Assembly: GCA_902528415.1 (NCBI GenBank) | Contig: CABZSR010000006.1 | Location: forward strand, 23,005-87,004 | Direction: 5' to 3' | DNA from: an uncultured SAR116 cluster alpha proteobacterium | GTDB taxonomy: Bacteria > Pseudomonadota > Alphaproteobacteria > Puniceispirillales > Marisalimonadaceae | DNA length: 64,000 bases | Part shown: in pieces, positions 35,559-45,449 of the stretch | How positions within the stretch are numbered: position 1 is the stretch's first letter | Layout of the letters: the number at the start of each line of letters is the position of its first letter | Program-made: the position numbers and the translations under genes | The notes under the pieces: model-generated | Told to the model about the DNA's origin: nothing | Seen by the model: only the letters and a program-made list of their open reading frames with translations | Databases searched by the model: none

Positions 35559-36287
35559 TTATTTAGGTAATTCTAATATATAATCTAAGATATCTTTAGT
35601 AAAATTTTTCTTAATTGTTTTAATATTTAGCCAACCAAGGGTTTTAGCTTTTTGAGCTACTTTATTACTATTAACAAATAATGTTGATTTACAATTAACT
35701 TCTTTAAATAAATTATAATTATTTAAAATATCTTTTGTAATTGTGACATTTCTTGATGATAAAATAATTAAATTTAAGCGTTTACAATTGATTAAATCTT
35801 CTTTAATTGATTGACATAATTTTAAAATTGGTAAGGTTTTATATCCCTCTAATATTTCAATTTTTCTGTTACTCTTTTTTAAAATTTTTTTAAGGTCAAT
35901 ACTTCTATCTTTAGCTGCAATCCACAACCCAAAATCACTCTGACAAGTGTTTTTTAATATCAATTCGATTAGAGATTGAGAATTACTGTTAGCATTAAAA
36001 ACATTACTAAAATTAAGTTCGTTAAGTTTATTCTTGGTTTCTAAACCAATAGTGAAAATTTTAGAAGATTTTGAAAATACTGTTTTATTATTTGAAACTA
36101 TTTTATTAAGAACTTTCGTAGCTTTAGGACTTGTTATAACTGCATAATTATATTCATGATTAACTATATCAGAATTACTAAAATCTTCATATTTTGTTGA
36201 GGTTATAGGAAATGGTTTAGAAAACAGACCTCTTTCATTGAGATAGTCTGAATTTTTTTTTGCATCATTAGTCTCTCTCAGTATCAA
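35559..36287 (-). CDS. hemD: Uroporphyrinogen-III synthase
   Basis: This 242-residue protein has the two-domain Rossmann-like layout of HemD, which cyclises hydroxymethylbilane to uroporphyrinogen III. Recognisable parts are an N-terminal ILRETNDAKKNSDYL, a YAVITSPKATKVL strand-helix and a C-terminal LIILSSRNVTITKDILN. HemD is poorly conserved, so the call leans on its place directly after hemC (40-bp gap) and before mitofilin. The size is normal. Confidence 0.8.
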   Translation of the reverse strand: MILRETNDAKKNSDYLNERGLFSKPFPITSTKYEDFSNSDIVNHEYNYAVITSPKATKVLNKIVSNNKTVFSKSSKIFTIGLETKNKLNELNFSNVFNANSNSQSLIELILKNTCQSDFGLWIAAKDRSIDLKKILKKSNRKIEILEGYKTLPILKLCQSIKEDLINCKRLNLIILSSRNVTITKDILNNYNLFKEVNCKSTLFVNSNKVAQKAKTLGWLNIKTIKKNFTKDILDYILELPK

Positions 36288-36327
36288 AGTTAATGTATTG
36301 GATTTTGAAATCTAAAACTCCTTATTT

Positions 36328-37242
36328 TTATTTATAAATAATTTCACCATTTGCTTTGCTTAATATTTCTGTTCCTAAATTTTTACCCAACAAAACTGCG
36401 TCTTTTTTTAATCCTACTATTTCTGATTTAACTACCTTAGTTCCATCTAGCCTAGCAATTGCACCATATAATTTTAAACGGTCATTTTCTATTATATATG
36501 CACTTGCCGAAATAGGAGACTGGCATGAACCATCTAAAGTTTTTAAAAGACTTCTCTCTGCTAAAGTTTCAAAATATGTTTCATTGTCATTAATATTCAA
36601 TAAATAATTATTTAAATCTTTTTCATATTTATTATTTCTATTAGTAGTTGATTGGATTGCAATAGCACCTTGGGTGGCCGCAGGTGGCATTATATCTGAA
36701 GGTATTTGTTTACCAACATTGATTTTTAATCGATCTAAACCCGCCTTAGCTAATATAATTGCATCAAAAATTCCATCTTCTAGCTTTTGAATACGAGTTT
36801 CTACATTTCCTCTTAAAAGTTTTATAACTAGATCTGGTCTATATGATTTAGTAAAAGCAGCTCTTCTGACAGAACTAGTCCCAATTACTGCATTATAAGG
36901 CAAATCATCTAATGTTGAGTATTTTCCTAACAATATATCGCTTCTGTCTCCTCTTGGAAGAACGGCTGAAATTACAGTGTTTTGGGCTATCTCAGTTTCC
37001 ATGTCTTTCATAGAATGAACTGCAATATCCGCAGAACCATCTAAAATAAATTTTTCTAGTTCTTTTATAAAAAGACCTTTTCCTCCAATTTCTGATAAGG
37101 ATTTATTTAAAATTTGGTCTCCAGAAGTAATTACTTCTAATATTTCCGTTTCTATACCTAAATCAAAGTAACTTTTAAGTATCTCTACCTGACATAGTGC
37201 TAACTTTGATTTGCGTGTAGCAATTCTAATTTTTAATTTCAT
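36328..37242 (-). CDS. hemC: Porphobilinogen deaminase (hydroxymethylbilane synthase)
   Basis: This 304-residue enzyme polymerises four porphobilinogens. IRIATRKSKLALCQ opens the protein. HSMKDM holds catalytic Asp80, GTSSVRRAA follows at 121-129, LRGNVETR at 143-150, and Cys240 in LDGSCQSP carries the dipyrromethane cofactor. All key residues are present. It heads the hemC-hemD-mitofilin-hemY unit, divergent from tsaD across a 159-bp gap with no gene. Confidence 0.96.
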   Translation of the reverse strand: MKLKIRIATRKSKLALCQVEILKSYFDLGIETEILEVITSGDQILNKSLSEIGGKGLFIKELEKFILDGSADIAVHSMKDMETEIAQNTVISAVLPRGDRSDILLGKYSTLDDLPYNAVIGTSSVRRAAFTKSYRPDLVIKLLRGNVETRIQKLEDGIFDAIILAKAGLDRLKINVGKQIPSDIMPPAATQGAIAIQSTTNRNNKYEKDLNNYLLNINDNETYFETLAERSLLKTLDGSCQSPISASAYIIENDRLKLYGAIARLDGTKVVKSEIVGLKKDAVLLGKNLGTEILSKANGEIIYK

Positions 37243-37401
37243 TTTAATTCTATCAAAGTTTAACTAATTAGATCTTACTATTTGACTTGAACATTTTTAA
37301 TACAATTATAGTAAATACTAAAAGATACAATATTAATTTATATTTGCGTTATTTAGATTAAAATCTATTTTATATAAAAATTTTGTTTCTTTGGAAATTT
37401 G

Positions 37402-38496
37402 ATGAAAAAAAATAATTATAAAAATATTTTGGGTATTGAAACAAGTTGTGATGATACGGCTATTGGAATAGTTACTTCTGAGAAAAGTATCTTGTCTAAT
37501 ATAGTAATTAATCAAAATTCAAATCTTAATAAGTTTGGTGGAATTGTTCCTGAGATTGCTGCTAGAGATCATTTATCGAATATAGATTATGCAATTCAAG
37601 CAGCTTTTGATAAAGCAAAGTTAGAATTAAATGATATAGATTTAATTACTGCCACAGGAGGTCCTGGCCTAATCGGAGGAGTAATTGTAGGAACGGTATT
37701 TGCTAAATCTTTAGCAATGTCTCTAGATAAGCCATATGTTGCAGTCAACCATCTTGAAGGGCATGCTCTAACCGCACGTTTAACCGATAATGTAAAATAT
37801 CCATATCTATTGCTTTTAGTTTCTGGAGGACATACACAAATAATAGCTGTGTTAGAATATGGGAAATATTTTAGAATGAGTTCTACTCTTGATGATGCTG
37901 CAGGGGAAACTTTTGATAAAGCAGCAAAGATACTAGACATAGGATTTCCAGGGGGGCCTATGATAGAGAAAATGGCAGTTGATGGAGATCCTAAGAGCTT
38001 TGATTTACCTAAACCAATGTATAAGTCAAAAAATCCTAATTTTTCATTTTCAGGATTGAAGACTGCTTTCAATCAAACTGTTTCAAGGAATAAATTAAAT
38101 AAAACAATAACAAAAAATTTATGTGCGAGCATACAAAAATCAATATCTGACTGTCTTGTAGATAGAACTAAATTTGCAATAAGCGAGTTTACAAAAATAA
38201 TTACTAACAAGTCTAATGTTCAATTGGTTGTAGCTGGCGGTGTTGCTTCTAACTTATACATACGTAAGGAATTAAAAAAATTATCTTTAGAAGCAAACGC
38301 AATTTTTTTTGCACCACCTTTAGATTTATGTACCGATAACGGGGCTATGATTGCTTGGGCTGGCTATGAAAAGTATAATCATGAGGGTGAAACTAACTTA
38401 GATTTCAAACCTAGACCAAGATGGCCATTAGATCCAGAGGCACATTACATAAATCCAATACAACCAAAAATAGGTAAAAGTGGAGTTAAAGCTTAA
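37402..38496 (+). CDS. tsaD: tRNA N6-threonylcarbamoyladenosine synthase subunit TsaD
   Basis: This is a 364-residue protein of the ASKHA fold. ILGIETSCDDTAIGIV begins the ATP site, the metal ligands lie in HLEGHALTAR, and TGGPGLIGG and LLLVSGGHTQ follow. VVAGGVASN and PPLDLCTDNGAMIAWAG close the protein. It transfers the threonylcarbamoyl group to A37 of ANN-decoding tRNAs together with TsaB and TsaE. I choose the ATG at 37402; a TTG one codon earlier is possible. gpsA starts immediately after its stop. Confidence 0.96.
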   Translation: MKKNNYKNILGIETSCDDTAIGIVTSEKSILSNIVINQNSNLNKFGGIVPEIAARDHLSNIDYAIQAAFDKAKLELNDIDLITATGGPGLIGGVIVGTVFAKSLAMSLDKPYVAVNHLEGHALTARLTDNVKYPYLLLLVSGGHTQIIAVLEYGKYFRMSSTLDDAAGETFDKAAKILDIGFPGGPMIEKMAVDGDPKSFDLPKPMYKSKNPNFSFSGLKTAFNQTVSRNKLNKTITKNLCASIQKSISDCLVDRTKFAISEFTKIITNKSNVQLVVAGGVASNLYIRKELKKLSLEANAIFFAPPLDLCTDNGAMIAWAGYEKYNHEGETNLDFKPRPRWPLDPEAHYINPIQPKIGKSGVKA

Positions 38497-39480
38497 ATGT
38501 CTTCTTATTCAAATATATGTTTTTTTGGTGGTGGGGCATGGGGCCAAGCTTTAGCTATTACACTTGCTTCGCTTGGAAACAAATCAACACTGATAGTTTC
38601 TGACAAATTCCGAGAAGTAGATATTAATAATCATGTATCAAAAAGATTTCCTCAAGCTAAGTTAAGCCATCTCATAAAAGCGTCGATAGATAAGAGTCAA
38701 ACAATCAAAGGATGTGATTTAATTTTTATCACAACAGAAAGTAAAAGGGTATTAGATACAATTAATCAGATTGCTTTTTTATCAAATAAAAACATTCACG
38801 TTGTTATTACATCAAAAGGTTTTGCAACGAGTACAGGAGAAACATTTAGTGAAATTGTTGAAAGTGATTTTCCAGATATGAACTTATCTATATTAACAGG
38901 ACCAACCTTTGCTGATGAGATTGCTAATAATCAACCTGCTGCTGCTGTTATTGCAAATAAGGTTATTGAACAGGCTAACTCAATTTCTAAATTGTTCCAT
39001 AATTCAAATCTTAGATTATATCCTAGTAATGATCCGCAAGGAGTGTCCATTGCAGGAGCCGTTAAAAATATAATTGCAATTGGAGCTGGTATTATTGAAG
39101 GTTTAGGATTAGGCGATAACGCAAAAGCTGCTTTAATTACAAGAGGCATTTCTGAAACATCCGAATTAATTAAAAAAGCAGGAGGAAATTATAATTCTGC
39201 CTTTGGTCTGGCAGGTATAGGAGATATGTCTTTAACATGCAGTGGTCCACATTCAAGAAATATGGCATATGGAATGAAATTTGTGAAAAATAATAATGAA
39301 CCACCAAAAGAACTTGTGGAAGGTTTAAACGCAATAAATGCCACTATTGCATTATCTGAAAAACTAGATTTAGAGCTACCTATAATGACCTCTATTAAAA
39401 AAATACTAAACAAAGAGACTAATATAGATGAGATAATAAAAAAACTATTATCAAGACCAATTAAAAATGAATTTATTTAA
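38497..39480 (+). CDS. gpsA: Glycerol-3-phosphate dehydrogenase [NAD(P)+]
   Basis: This 327-residue enzyme reduces dihydroxyacetone phosphate to sn-glycerol-3-phosphate for phospholipid synthesis. The NAD motif is FFGGGAWGQALA (11-16 core), with ITSKGFATSTGE and LTGPTFADEIA, and the catalytic Lys lies in AGAVKNIIAIGAGI. GLAGIGDMSLTC is the substrate-loop segment. It begins at the base after the tsaD stop, so the two genes form one transcript, a common alphaproteobacterial pairing. Confidence 0.95.
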   Translation: MSSYSNICFFGGGAWGQALAITLASLGNKSTLIVSDKFREVDINNHVSKRFPQAKLSHLIKASIDKSQTIKGCDLIFITTESKRVLDTINQIAFLSNKNIHVVITSKGFATSTGETFSEIVESDFPDMNLSILTGPTFADEIANNQPAAAVIANKVIEQANSISKLFHNSNLRLYPSNDPQGVSIAGAVKNIIAIGAGIIEGLGLGDNAKAALITRGISETSELIKKAGGNYNSAFGLAGIGDMSLTCSGPHSRNMAYGMKFVKNNNEPPKELVEGLNAINATIALSEKLDLELPIMTSIKKILNKETNIDEIIKKLLSRPIKNEFI

Positions 39481-39497
39481 TTTATTTCAGAACAACA

Positions 39498-39872
39498 TTA
39501 CTCAGTTAGTTTTTTTTCTCTGTTAATAAAATATAGATTTCTTGCGTAAATAAAAACACCAACTGACTGACCAGCAATTATGACGGGATCCTGCCTCCAA
39601 ATTGCATAGGTTAATAAAACTAATCCACCAGATATTGAAAAATACCAAAAAGCAACAGGTATAATTGATCTTCCCGCATTTTCACTACTAAGCCATTGAA
39701 TTATAAAACGAGTAGCGAACAAAGCTTGTCCGCCAAAACCAATTGTTATCATTATGGCTTCAGGATGGTTCGTTAAATAAGGCTCTAAAAAAGGTAACAA
39801 ATATATTATAATTTCATTTAGATTAAGAGCAATTTTTTCAATTTGCATTGACAAGAACGAAATGAAGTTCAT
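39498..39872 (-). CDS. Lipid A biosynthesis N-terminal (LAB_N) domain membrane protein
   Basis: This small 124-residue membrane protein has three or four helices. It contains AIMITIGFGGQALFATRFIIQWLSSENAGRS, PVAFWYFSISGGLVLLTYAIWR and VFIYARNLYFI, the LAB_N signature found at the N-terminus of some lipid A disaccharide synthases and as stand-alone proteins. Stand-alone members sit next to glycosyltransferases of the undecaprenyl-phosphate type, as here. It probably aids lipid-linked sugar transfer. It is 9 bp after the GT2 gene on the same strand. Confidence 0.85.
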   Translation of the reverse strand: MNFISFLSMQIEKIALNLNEIIIYLLPFLEPYLTNHPEAIMITIGFGGQALFATRFIIQWLSSENAGRSIIPVAFWYFSISGGLVLLTYAIWRQDPVIIAGQSVGVFIYARNLYFINREKKLTE

Positions 39873-39881
39873 TTGAAATCC

Positions 39882-40616
39882 CTAATCATTAAAAATTTCT
39901 ATAGAAGAAGTGTTTTTAGGCATCCTTTTTCTTAACCAAATTACACCTAAGACGTCAAAAATTCCAACTAACAGTCTTCCTATATTAGTATAGTTAGAAC
40001 TGCCAACTGCCCTTTCTCTATGATTTACATTAAATTCTAAAACATTTGCTCCTTCTCTTGAAGCAAGAGCAGATAAAAATCTGTGCATGTGATCAAAGTA
40101 AGGCAGTTTTATAAATAATTCTTTATGAAATACTTTGATGCCACATCCTGAATCTGGGTGTTTATCTTTAAGTAAAAAAATTCGACAGTATTTCGCAAAT
40201 GATGATGCCCATAACTTTGGCTTGCTATCTTTTCTATTAACTCTGACACCTCCAATTAAAGTAAGTTCATTTTTATACTTTTTAATTTTCTCTATCATTT
40301 CCTTAAGATCAGAAGGATCATTTTGTCCATCACCATCTAATGTTGCTATTAATGGTGACTTAGATGCTATTACTCCTGAACGCAATGCAGCAGATTGGCC
40401 TTGGCTAATTTTATGGCTTATTATCCTCAATCTTTTATTTTTTTTTAAATTATTTTTTAATTCTTTTTCAGTATTATCTATAGAGCCATCGTTTACATAA
40501 ATTATTTCATAGTTTTTTGATTTTAATGATTGTTCAATTTCCTTGATTAACCGATCAATATTACCAGCTTCATTTTTTACTGGGATAACTATAGATATTT
40601 CAGTTTTATTAGTCAT
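39882..40616 (-). CDS. Family 2 glycosyltransferase (dolichyl/undecaprenyl-phosphate mannosyltransferase type)
   Basis: This 244-residue GT-A enzyme begins EISIVIPVKNEAGNI and has VNDGSIDNT near 42-49 and the metal-binding DGDGQNDP at 94-101. FIKLPYFDHMHRFLSAL and NHRERAVGSSNY follow, as in DPM1 and ArnC-like transferases. There are no C-terminal membrane helices. It would make a polyprenyl-phosphate sugar donor, which a GT-C enzyme such as the adjacent ArnT-like protein could use at the outer face of the inner membrane. Confidence 0.87.
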   Translation of the reverse strand: MTNKTEISIVIPVKNEAGNIDRLIKEIEQSLKSKNYEIIYVNDGSIDNTEKELKNNLKKNKRLRIISHKISQGQSAALRSGVIASKSPLIATLDGDGQNDPSDLKEMIEKIKKYKNELTLIGGVRVNRKDSKPKLWASSFAKYCRIFLLKDKHPDSGCGIKVFHKELFIKLPYFDHMHRFLSALASREGANVLEFNVNHRERAVGSSNYTNIGRLLVGIFDVLGVIWLRKRMPKNTSSIEIFND

Positions 40617-40660
40617 AGTTAGTTTTATTCTAATTTAGATAATAGCAATCAATAGCTACT

Positions 40661-42388
40661 TTAATTAGATTGGTCAAACATTTGATTTTCATAAATATTA
40701 ATTTCTACATGTCTTCCTTTTGCTATATTATATCCTCTTACAGTATCTACAATTTTTACTTTTAAATTCAACTCTTGTGTTGCTTCTAAAAATTCACCGA
40801 GCGAACTTTTTTCTATCAAACTAATATTTTTTTTACCCTCAGCCATAAATATTGCTGCTTCGTGAGGTTTAGATAATAAAACATTACCCTTTAATAAGAA
40901 AACTAAACTCGGTTCATGATAACCAGCAGAGGTTATAGTTTCAGGATTAATAAGTTCTATCTTATTGGCAAGAATTTTACTTGGAAATAAATAGTCTAGT
41001 TTTGGTAGAATAAAATTAAAATTGATAATATTGAATATCGCGCCTAAAGCTATGATAGCAAGTGGAAGATTATAAAAATATTTACGGTTGATGTTATTGA
41101 TAGCTTTGAAATTAAAAATTAATAAAAGAGATAATGAAAAAACTACTGTTGTAATTAATAGGATTAAAATTGTTAAAAATGTAATGCTAAAGTCTTTGTC
41201 TATGTTGAATTTGTAACAAGTATAGAAAAGTCCTATACCCAAAACAACACCACCCAAACCAAATAAAACTGATGAAAAATATATAAGATTTTTTAATAAA
41301 GTATTCTGAATTTTTTTGATGTTCGATTTAAATTGGAACATGCCACCAATTGCTAGGATTGCAATTGCAGGTAAAACTGGCAATGAATAATGAAAAAGTT
41401 TGGTAGGAATTATTTCAATAATAATCCAAAATGGAAGTATCCAACTTATAAGAAATTGAACAACTATGTTATTTTTATTCTCTATACAAAATAGAATTAA
41501 GCATGGTAAAAATGTTGCTACTGGCCATATTGCAACTGATAAAATTAGCAAATGCGTTCCAGGTAACGCACCATGATCTTCTTGTCCAGTTTGTAACTTA
41601 CTAAAAAAGTCTTCGTTGAAAGCTTTTTGTAAAAAAACTCCCTGGGTTGCCTCTTCAATTGCAAAAAACCAGGGTAGAATTACTAAAGCACAAATTATAA
41701 TTCCAATAATAGGTTTTAATTCTCCTATTAAATCTATGGATTTTTGAAAACAACAAAATAATATTACTGTCGGAATTAATATTGCAAATGAAAGAGGACC
41801 TTTAACTAATACACCAAATGAGAAAGCAAACCATATAATTACTGGATACAAATATTTAACTCTAAAAGATGTTTTTTTGTCTAATATGAGTTTAAGTATA
41901 TAATATTGTTGAATACATATCAGACACAATAAAGTTGCATCAGTTTTAGCTAAATGTGCTTCACCCATAAAAGTAATAGACGAACTAAACAATAATGTGA
42001 CCACTATAGTTTGATATAAAGGGAAAATTAATCTTGTCAAAAATCCAACGAATAATATTGAGATTAAAGAACTCAACAAAGATGGCACTCTAAAGGATCC
42101 TATTTCTTCTGATCCAAAAACTTTAGTTGAAAATGCTTGAAGCCAGTAAATACCAATTGGTTTTTTTGCCCTGATATCATCTTGAAATTTTATGTTTACA
42201 TAATCATTACTTTGAACCATTTGTCTACTAGCTTGAGCAAAGCGAGCCTCGTCTCTATCTATTGGTGGAATGGAATTCTGTCCAGAAAAAATACCAGCAA
42301 GAATTAAAAATACTAGGGATCCTAAAGTTAAAACATTAAACTTTGTTAAATCTTTAAAATAATTAGTAATATTCCAAAATTTTTTCAT
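40661..42388 (-). CDS. ArnT-like family 39 glycosyltransferase
   Basis: This is a 575-residue polytopic membrane enzyme. The first periplasmic loop holds the GT-C catalytic motif PPIDRDEARFAQASRQM (Asp44, Asp46 and Glu47), and KKPIGIYWLQA follows at about 78. About eleven hydrophobic helices precede a C-terminal soluble domain. It resembles ArnT and other PMT-2 family proteins that move a sugar from a polyprenyl carrier to lipid A or protein. It is transcribed with the GT2 and LAB_N genes. The sugar and acceptor are unknown. Confidence 0.85.
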   Translation of the reverse strand: MKKFWNITNYFKDLTKFNVLTLGSLVFLILAGIFSGQNSIPPIDRDEARFAQASRQMVQSNDYVNIKFQDDIRAKKPIGIYWLQAFSTKVFGSEEIGSFRVPSLLSSLISILFVGFLTRLIFPLYQTIVVTLLFSSSITFMGEAHLAKTDATLLCLICIQQYYILKLILDKKTSFRVKYLYPVIIWFAFSFGVLVKGPLSFAILIPTVILFCCFQKSIDLIGELKPIIGIIICALVILPWFFAIEEATQGVFLQKAFNEDFFSKLQTGQEDHGALPGTHLLILSVAIWPVATFLPCLILFCIENKNNIVVQFLISWILPFWIIIEIIPTKLFHYSLPVLPAIAILAIGGMFQFKSNIKKIQNTLLKNLIYFSSVLFGLGGVVLGIGLFYTCYKFNIDKDFSITFLTILILLITTVVFSLSLLLIFNFKAINNINRKYFYNLPLAIIALGAIFNIINFNFILPKLDYLFPSKILANKIELINPETITSAGYHEPSLVFLLKGNVLLSKPHEAAIFMAEGKKNISLIEKSSLGEFLEATQELNLKVKIVDTVRGYNIAKGRHVEINIYENQMFDQSN

Positions 42389-42473
42389 ATAATATGCTTT
42401 GATAAATTAATTAGAAATACCATAATTTTAAAGTAATGTTATAATTTTATAACATAAAAAAGGGTTATAAATA

Positions 42474-43937
42474 ATGTTATACAGTTTTGATAATAATTTA
42501 CTTGGATTTTGCGAAAATAACAAAATTAAATCACTTCCTCTATATATTTTCAATAATTTAAACGAATTGAATTCAGCTGATCTTATCAATGTTGAACAAA
42601 AATGTTTTCTGAAATCTGCATTTGATTTGGAAAATGATAATTTAGGGTTTTTCCCTGATAAGAATGGTGCTCTTGCTGGTGCCATTACTATAATTAGAGC
42701 CTCAAAAGAACCCAAAAAAAGTATTATTGATCAGGCAGCTAAAATATCAAAAAAATTACCTGCTAAGAAGTGGGCTACAAACTTCATATCTACTTTTAAA
42801 GATAATGATAAGTATAATTTTTTCCTTGGATGGGGATTATCATTTTATAATTTTTCTATAGAGAAAAGAAAAGAAAGTCATACTAAAAGTAGAACTTTAT
42901 GCTCAAATCAAGGTAGTGGCATTATTTCAAAAGTTTTATTAGAAAAATGTTTTGCTGAAATTAAAAGTATTTTTCTTACACGTGATTTGATAAATTTACC
43001 ACCTAATATTCTAACCCCATATAACTATGAAAAAATTATTAAAACTTGTTTCAAAGAATTCTCTCCAAAAATAACCTCTTATAAAGACAAACAACTTGAG
43101 AAAGACTTTCCATTAATAAATGTGGTTGGAAGATCTTCAGAAAATAAACCTACTCTTATTGATATAGAATGGAGTAAAAATAAAAAAAATAATTTTCCCA
43201 ATATTACATTAATAGGAAAAGGGGTTACTTTTGATAGTGGGGGATTAGATCTCAAACCTTCAAAAAGTATGCTATTTATGAAAAAAGATATGGGTGGTAG
43301 TGCAGTAGTCCTTGGAATAGCTTACGCATTAATGTGCATAAATTGTCCTGTTAATTTAAGAGTTATATTGCCACTTGCTGAAAATTCAGTCTCTGAAAAA
43401 TCTATGAGGCCATTAGATATTGTCTTTTCAAGAAATAAAACTCCAGTTGAAATTGGTAATACTGATGCAGAAGGTAGGTTGTTACTTGCTGATGCACTAA
43501 CTTTTAGTCAGGAAAGTAAGGCTAAACACGATTTTATTATTGACTTTGCAACACTCACAGGTGCAGCAAGAGTTGCATTAGGTACAGAATTACCAGCTTT
43601 ATTTACAAATAATGAAAAGTTAGGAAATGATATTATTAATGAGGGAATAGAGCAGATTGATCCTATGTGGAGATTACCCTTATTTAAATCTTATGAAACA
43701 CAACTTGAAAAAAATTCTGGCATTTTAAGTAGTACAGGGTCTTCTGGTACTGGAGGAGCTATAACAGCAGCATTATTCCTTAACAAATTTATAAATGAAA
43801 AAACTAATTGGGCTCATGTTGATTTAATGGCTTGGAACACAAGCTCAAGGCCCGGGTTTCCTATTGGAGGTGAGGCAATGGGATTAAGAAATATTGTAAA
43901 TATGATAATAAAATATTCACAGAAGAAATTAGTATAG
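42474..43937 (+). CDS. pepA: Leucyl aminopeptidase (M17 family)
   Basis: This is a 487-residue cytosolic metallo-aminopeptidase. The C-terminal catalytic domain carries LIGKGVTFDSGGLDLKPS with the first metal Lys and Asp, then MKKDMGGSAVVLG, and the hallmark NTDAEGRLLLADAL at 329-342 whose Asp and Glu bind the two zinc or manganese ions. DFATLTGAARVALG follows. The N-terminal domain is diverged, as is usual. It releases N-terminal residues from peptides. It is transcribed alone, divergent from the ArnT-like gene. Confidence 0.94.
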   Translation: MLYSFDNNLLGFCENNKIKSLPLYIFNNLNELNSADLINVEQKCFLKSAFDLENDNLGFFPDKNGALAGAITIIRASKEPKKSIIDQAAKISKKLPAKKWATNFISTFKDNDKYNFFLGWGLSFYNFSIEKRKESHTKSRTLCSNQGSGIISKVLLEKCFAEIKSIFLTRDLINLPPNILTPYNYEKIIKTCFKEFSPKITSYKDKQLEKDFPLINVVGRSSENKPTLIDIEWSKNKKNNFPNITLIGKGVTFDSGGLDLKPSKSMLFMKKDMGGSAVVLGIAYALMCINCPVNLRVILPLAENSVSEKSMRPLDIVFSRNKTPVEIGNTDAEGRLLLADALTFSQESKAKHDFIIDFATLTGAARVALGTELPALFTNNEKLGNDIINEGIEQIDPMWRLPLFKSYETQLEKNSGILSSTGSSGTGGAITAALFLNKFINEKTNWAHVDLMAWNTSSRPGFPIGGEAMGLRNIVNMIIKYSQKKLV

Positions 43938-43945
43938 TATAGAAG

Positions 43946-44737
43946 CTACTTTAAAATATCTATTGCAGATTTGTATATTTCAGTATTCTTTGCAACTAAT
44001 GTTGAATATTTACCTGTATAATTTTTATCAAAAGATAATTGTTCGCCATTCCAATCTGTTATAGTTATCTCCTGGGACTTGAGAATTGGCATAAGGGGAA
44101 AAATATCATAAGCAGCAAGCCCTTGTTCTACAACTAAATCAAGACCTCCTTTCAAAATTAAGCAGTAGTTGTGACAATCACCTGACCAAACATGATATCT
44201 AGTTGCATTAGTTAAGCGTTCATATTTTTTTTTACCATCTTTAGAAAATAAATTTGGGCCTGTAGAACCGATAGTTGCTTCTGATATTTTATTAGTAAAT
44301 ATGTGATTGGATTTAAATTCAGAGTTGTTAAAAAAACAATTGTTCCTATAACCTAGCCATCTCTCGTTTAAAGCCGGAAAGTCCGCCAAACCAATTATAG
44401 GAAGATCTTTATAAACTAGACAAATTAAAGTTCCCCACAAAGGTCTTCCTATTATAAAACTCCTAGTGCCATCAATTGGATCTAAAATCCATGTATAATC
44501 AGAATCTAATTTTTTTGACCCCTCTTCTTCTGCTAATATACTATGATCAGGAAATTTTTCAGATATTAGTCTACACATAATTTTTTCAGCATTTATGTCA
44601 AATTCAGTAACTGGACTTCCATCATCTTTTATTTTCAAAGATTTATGTGATAAGAAACCATTAAGTGTTATTTTTTTTGATGCGTCGGCTAATATATGTA
44701 TAAAATCCGAAATTTCTTTAAACTCAGCATCATTCAT
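43946..44737 (-). CDS. hisN: Inositol monophosphatase family phosphatase (histidinol-phosphatase type)
   Basis: This 263-residue Mg-dependent phosphatase has the IMPase metal site LAEEEGS and WILDPIDGTRSFIIGRPLWGT, and the second motif WSGDCHNYCLI. Trp-Ser-Gly-Asp with the WGT loop is closest to the HisN-type histidinol-phosphatases of Alphaproteobacteria and Actinobacteria. It may complete histidine synthesis, but inositol-phosphate activity cannot be excluded. It precedes the cytochrome gene convergently with pepA; no histidine operon is nearby. Confidence 0.8.
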   Translation of the reverse strand: MNDAEFKEISDFIHILADASKKITLNGFLSHKSLKIKDDGSPVTEFDINAEKIMCRLISEKFPDHSILAEEEGSKKLDSDYTWILDPIDGTRSFIIGRPLWGTLICLVYKDLPIIGLADFPALNERWLGYRNNCFFNNSEFKSNHIFTNKISEATIGSTGPNLFSKDGKKKYERLTNATRYHVWSGDCHNYCLILKGGLDLVVEQGLAAYDIFPLMPILKSQEITITDWNGEQLSFDKNYTGKYSTLVAKNTEIYKSAIDILK

Positions 44738-44775
44738 AACTTAACCTTTGCAATGACTAAGTAATATTAATTAAT

Positions 44776-45309
44776 CTAAGGAAGAGAAACTGGACTGTCA
44801 CTCTTAGTTCTTAACCAGGCTATCAAGTTAGCTCGATCTTTTGTTTTAGACAACCCAGCATAATTCATTTTTGTTCCTTTGGAGTATAATTTTGGTTTAT
44901 ACAAAAATTTATTTAATTCTTCGTATGTCCATTTACCAGAAAGTGAGGCTAGGACTTTTGAATAAACATAATCCGCCTTTCCTTGATCTTTATTAACAAT
45001 ATTATAAAGGTTAGGACCAATTTTATTTGGACCGCCAGCATCAAACCCATGACAAGCAACACATTTTTTTGAAATTTTTAATCCGCTTTCTAAGTCAGCA
45101 GTTGCTAAAAGGGTCAGAATTGGCTCAATAATAACTTTTTCAGCTACTTTCGATTTTGTTTCATTTTTCTCAGGAACCTCTATTGGATATGCATTAGATA
45201 TTTCTGTTTTAGGATTTACAAGAATATTTCCAATTTTTCCAAAAACCATAATAAGTAATACACCTGAAAGTAATGCTGCGGCTATTTTATTAAATCTTAA
45301 AGCGTCCAT
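44776..45309 (-). CDS. cycM: Membrane-anchored c-type cytochrome (CycM-like)
   Basis: This 177-residue protein has an N-terminal membrane anchor at about 8-28, a linker rich in Lys and Glu, and one haem-binding motif CVACHG with Cys83, Cys86 and His87. The axial Met lies in GTKMNYAGL. IGPNLYNIVNKDQG and WTYEELNKFLYKPKLY are typical of class I cytochrome c. It probably carries electrons from the bc1 complex to cytochrome oxidase in the periplasm. It is divergent from kdsB across a 140-bp gap, the usual alphaproteobacterial arrangement. Confidence 0.93.
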   Translation of the reverse strand: MDALRFNKIAAALLSGVLLIMVFGKIGNILVNPKTEISNAYPIEVPEKNETKSKVAEKVIIEPILTLLATADLESGLKISKKCVACHGFDAGGPNKIGPNLYNIVNKDQGKADYVYSKVLASLSGKWTYEELNKFLYKPKLYSKGTKMNYAGLSKTKDRANLIAWLRTKSDSPVSLP

Positions 45310-45449
45310 AAATTAATCCATGCAAATAATATTTAATGTAATTATTTACATGCAAGAAATGCTTTCATCAAGTATAAAAGTTGAAAAAGTTAATTATTTA
45401 TTGTTTCAAATAATGAGGCATCATTAAAGCTATTTGAGGAGTTATTAAA

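Noticed and set aside
42437..42454. TGTTATAA/TTATAACA palindrome upstream of pepA as an operator.
   Set aside because: A pure A/T palindrome is expected by chance at this base composition, and no second copy was found.
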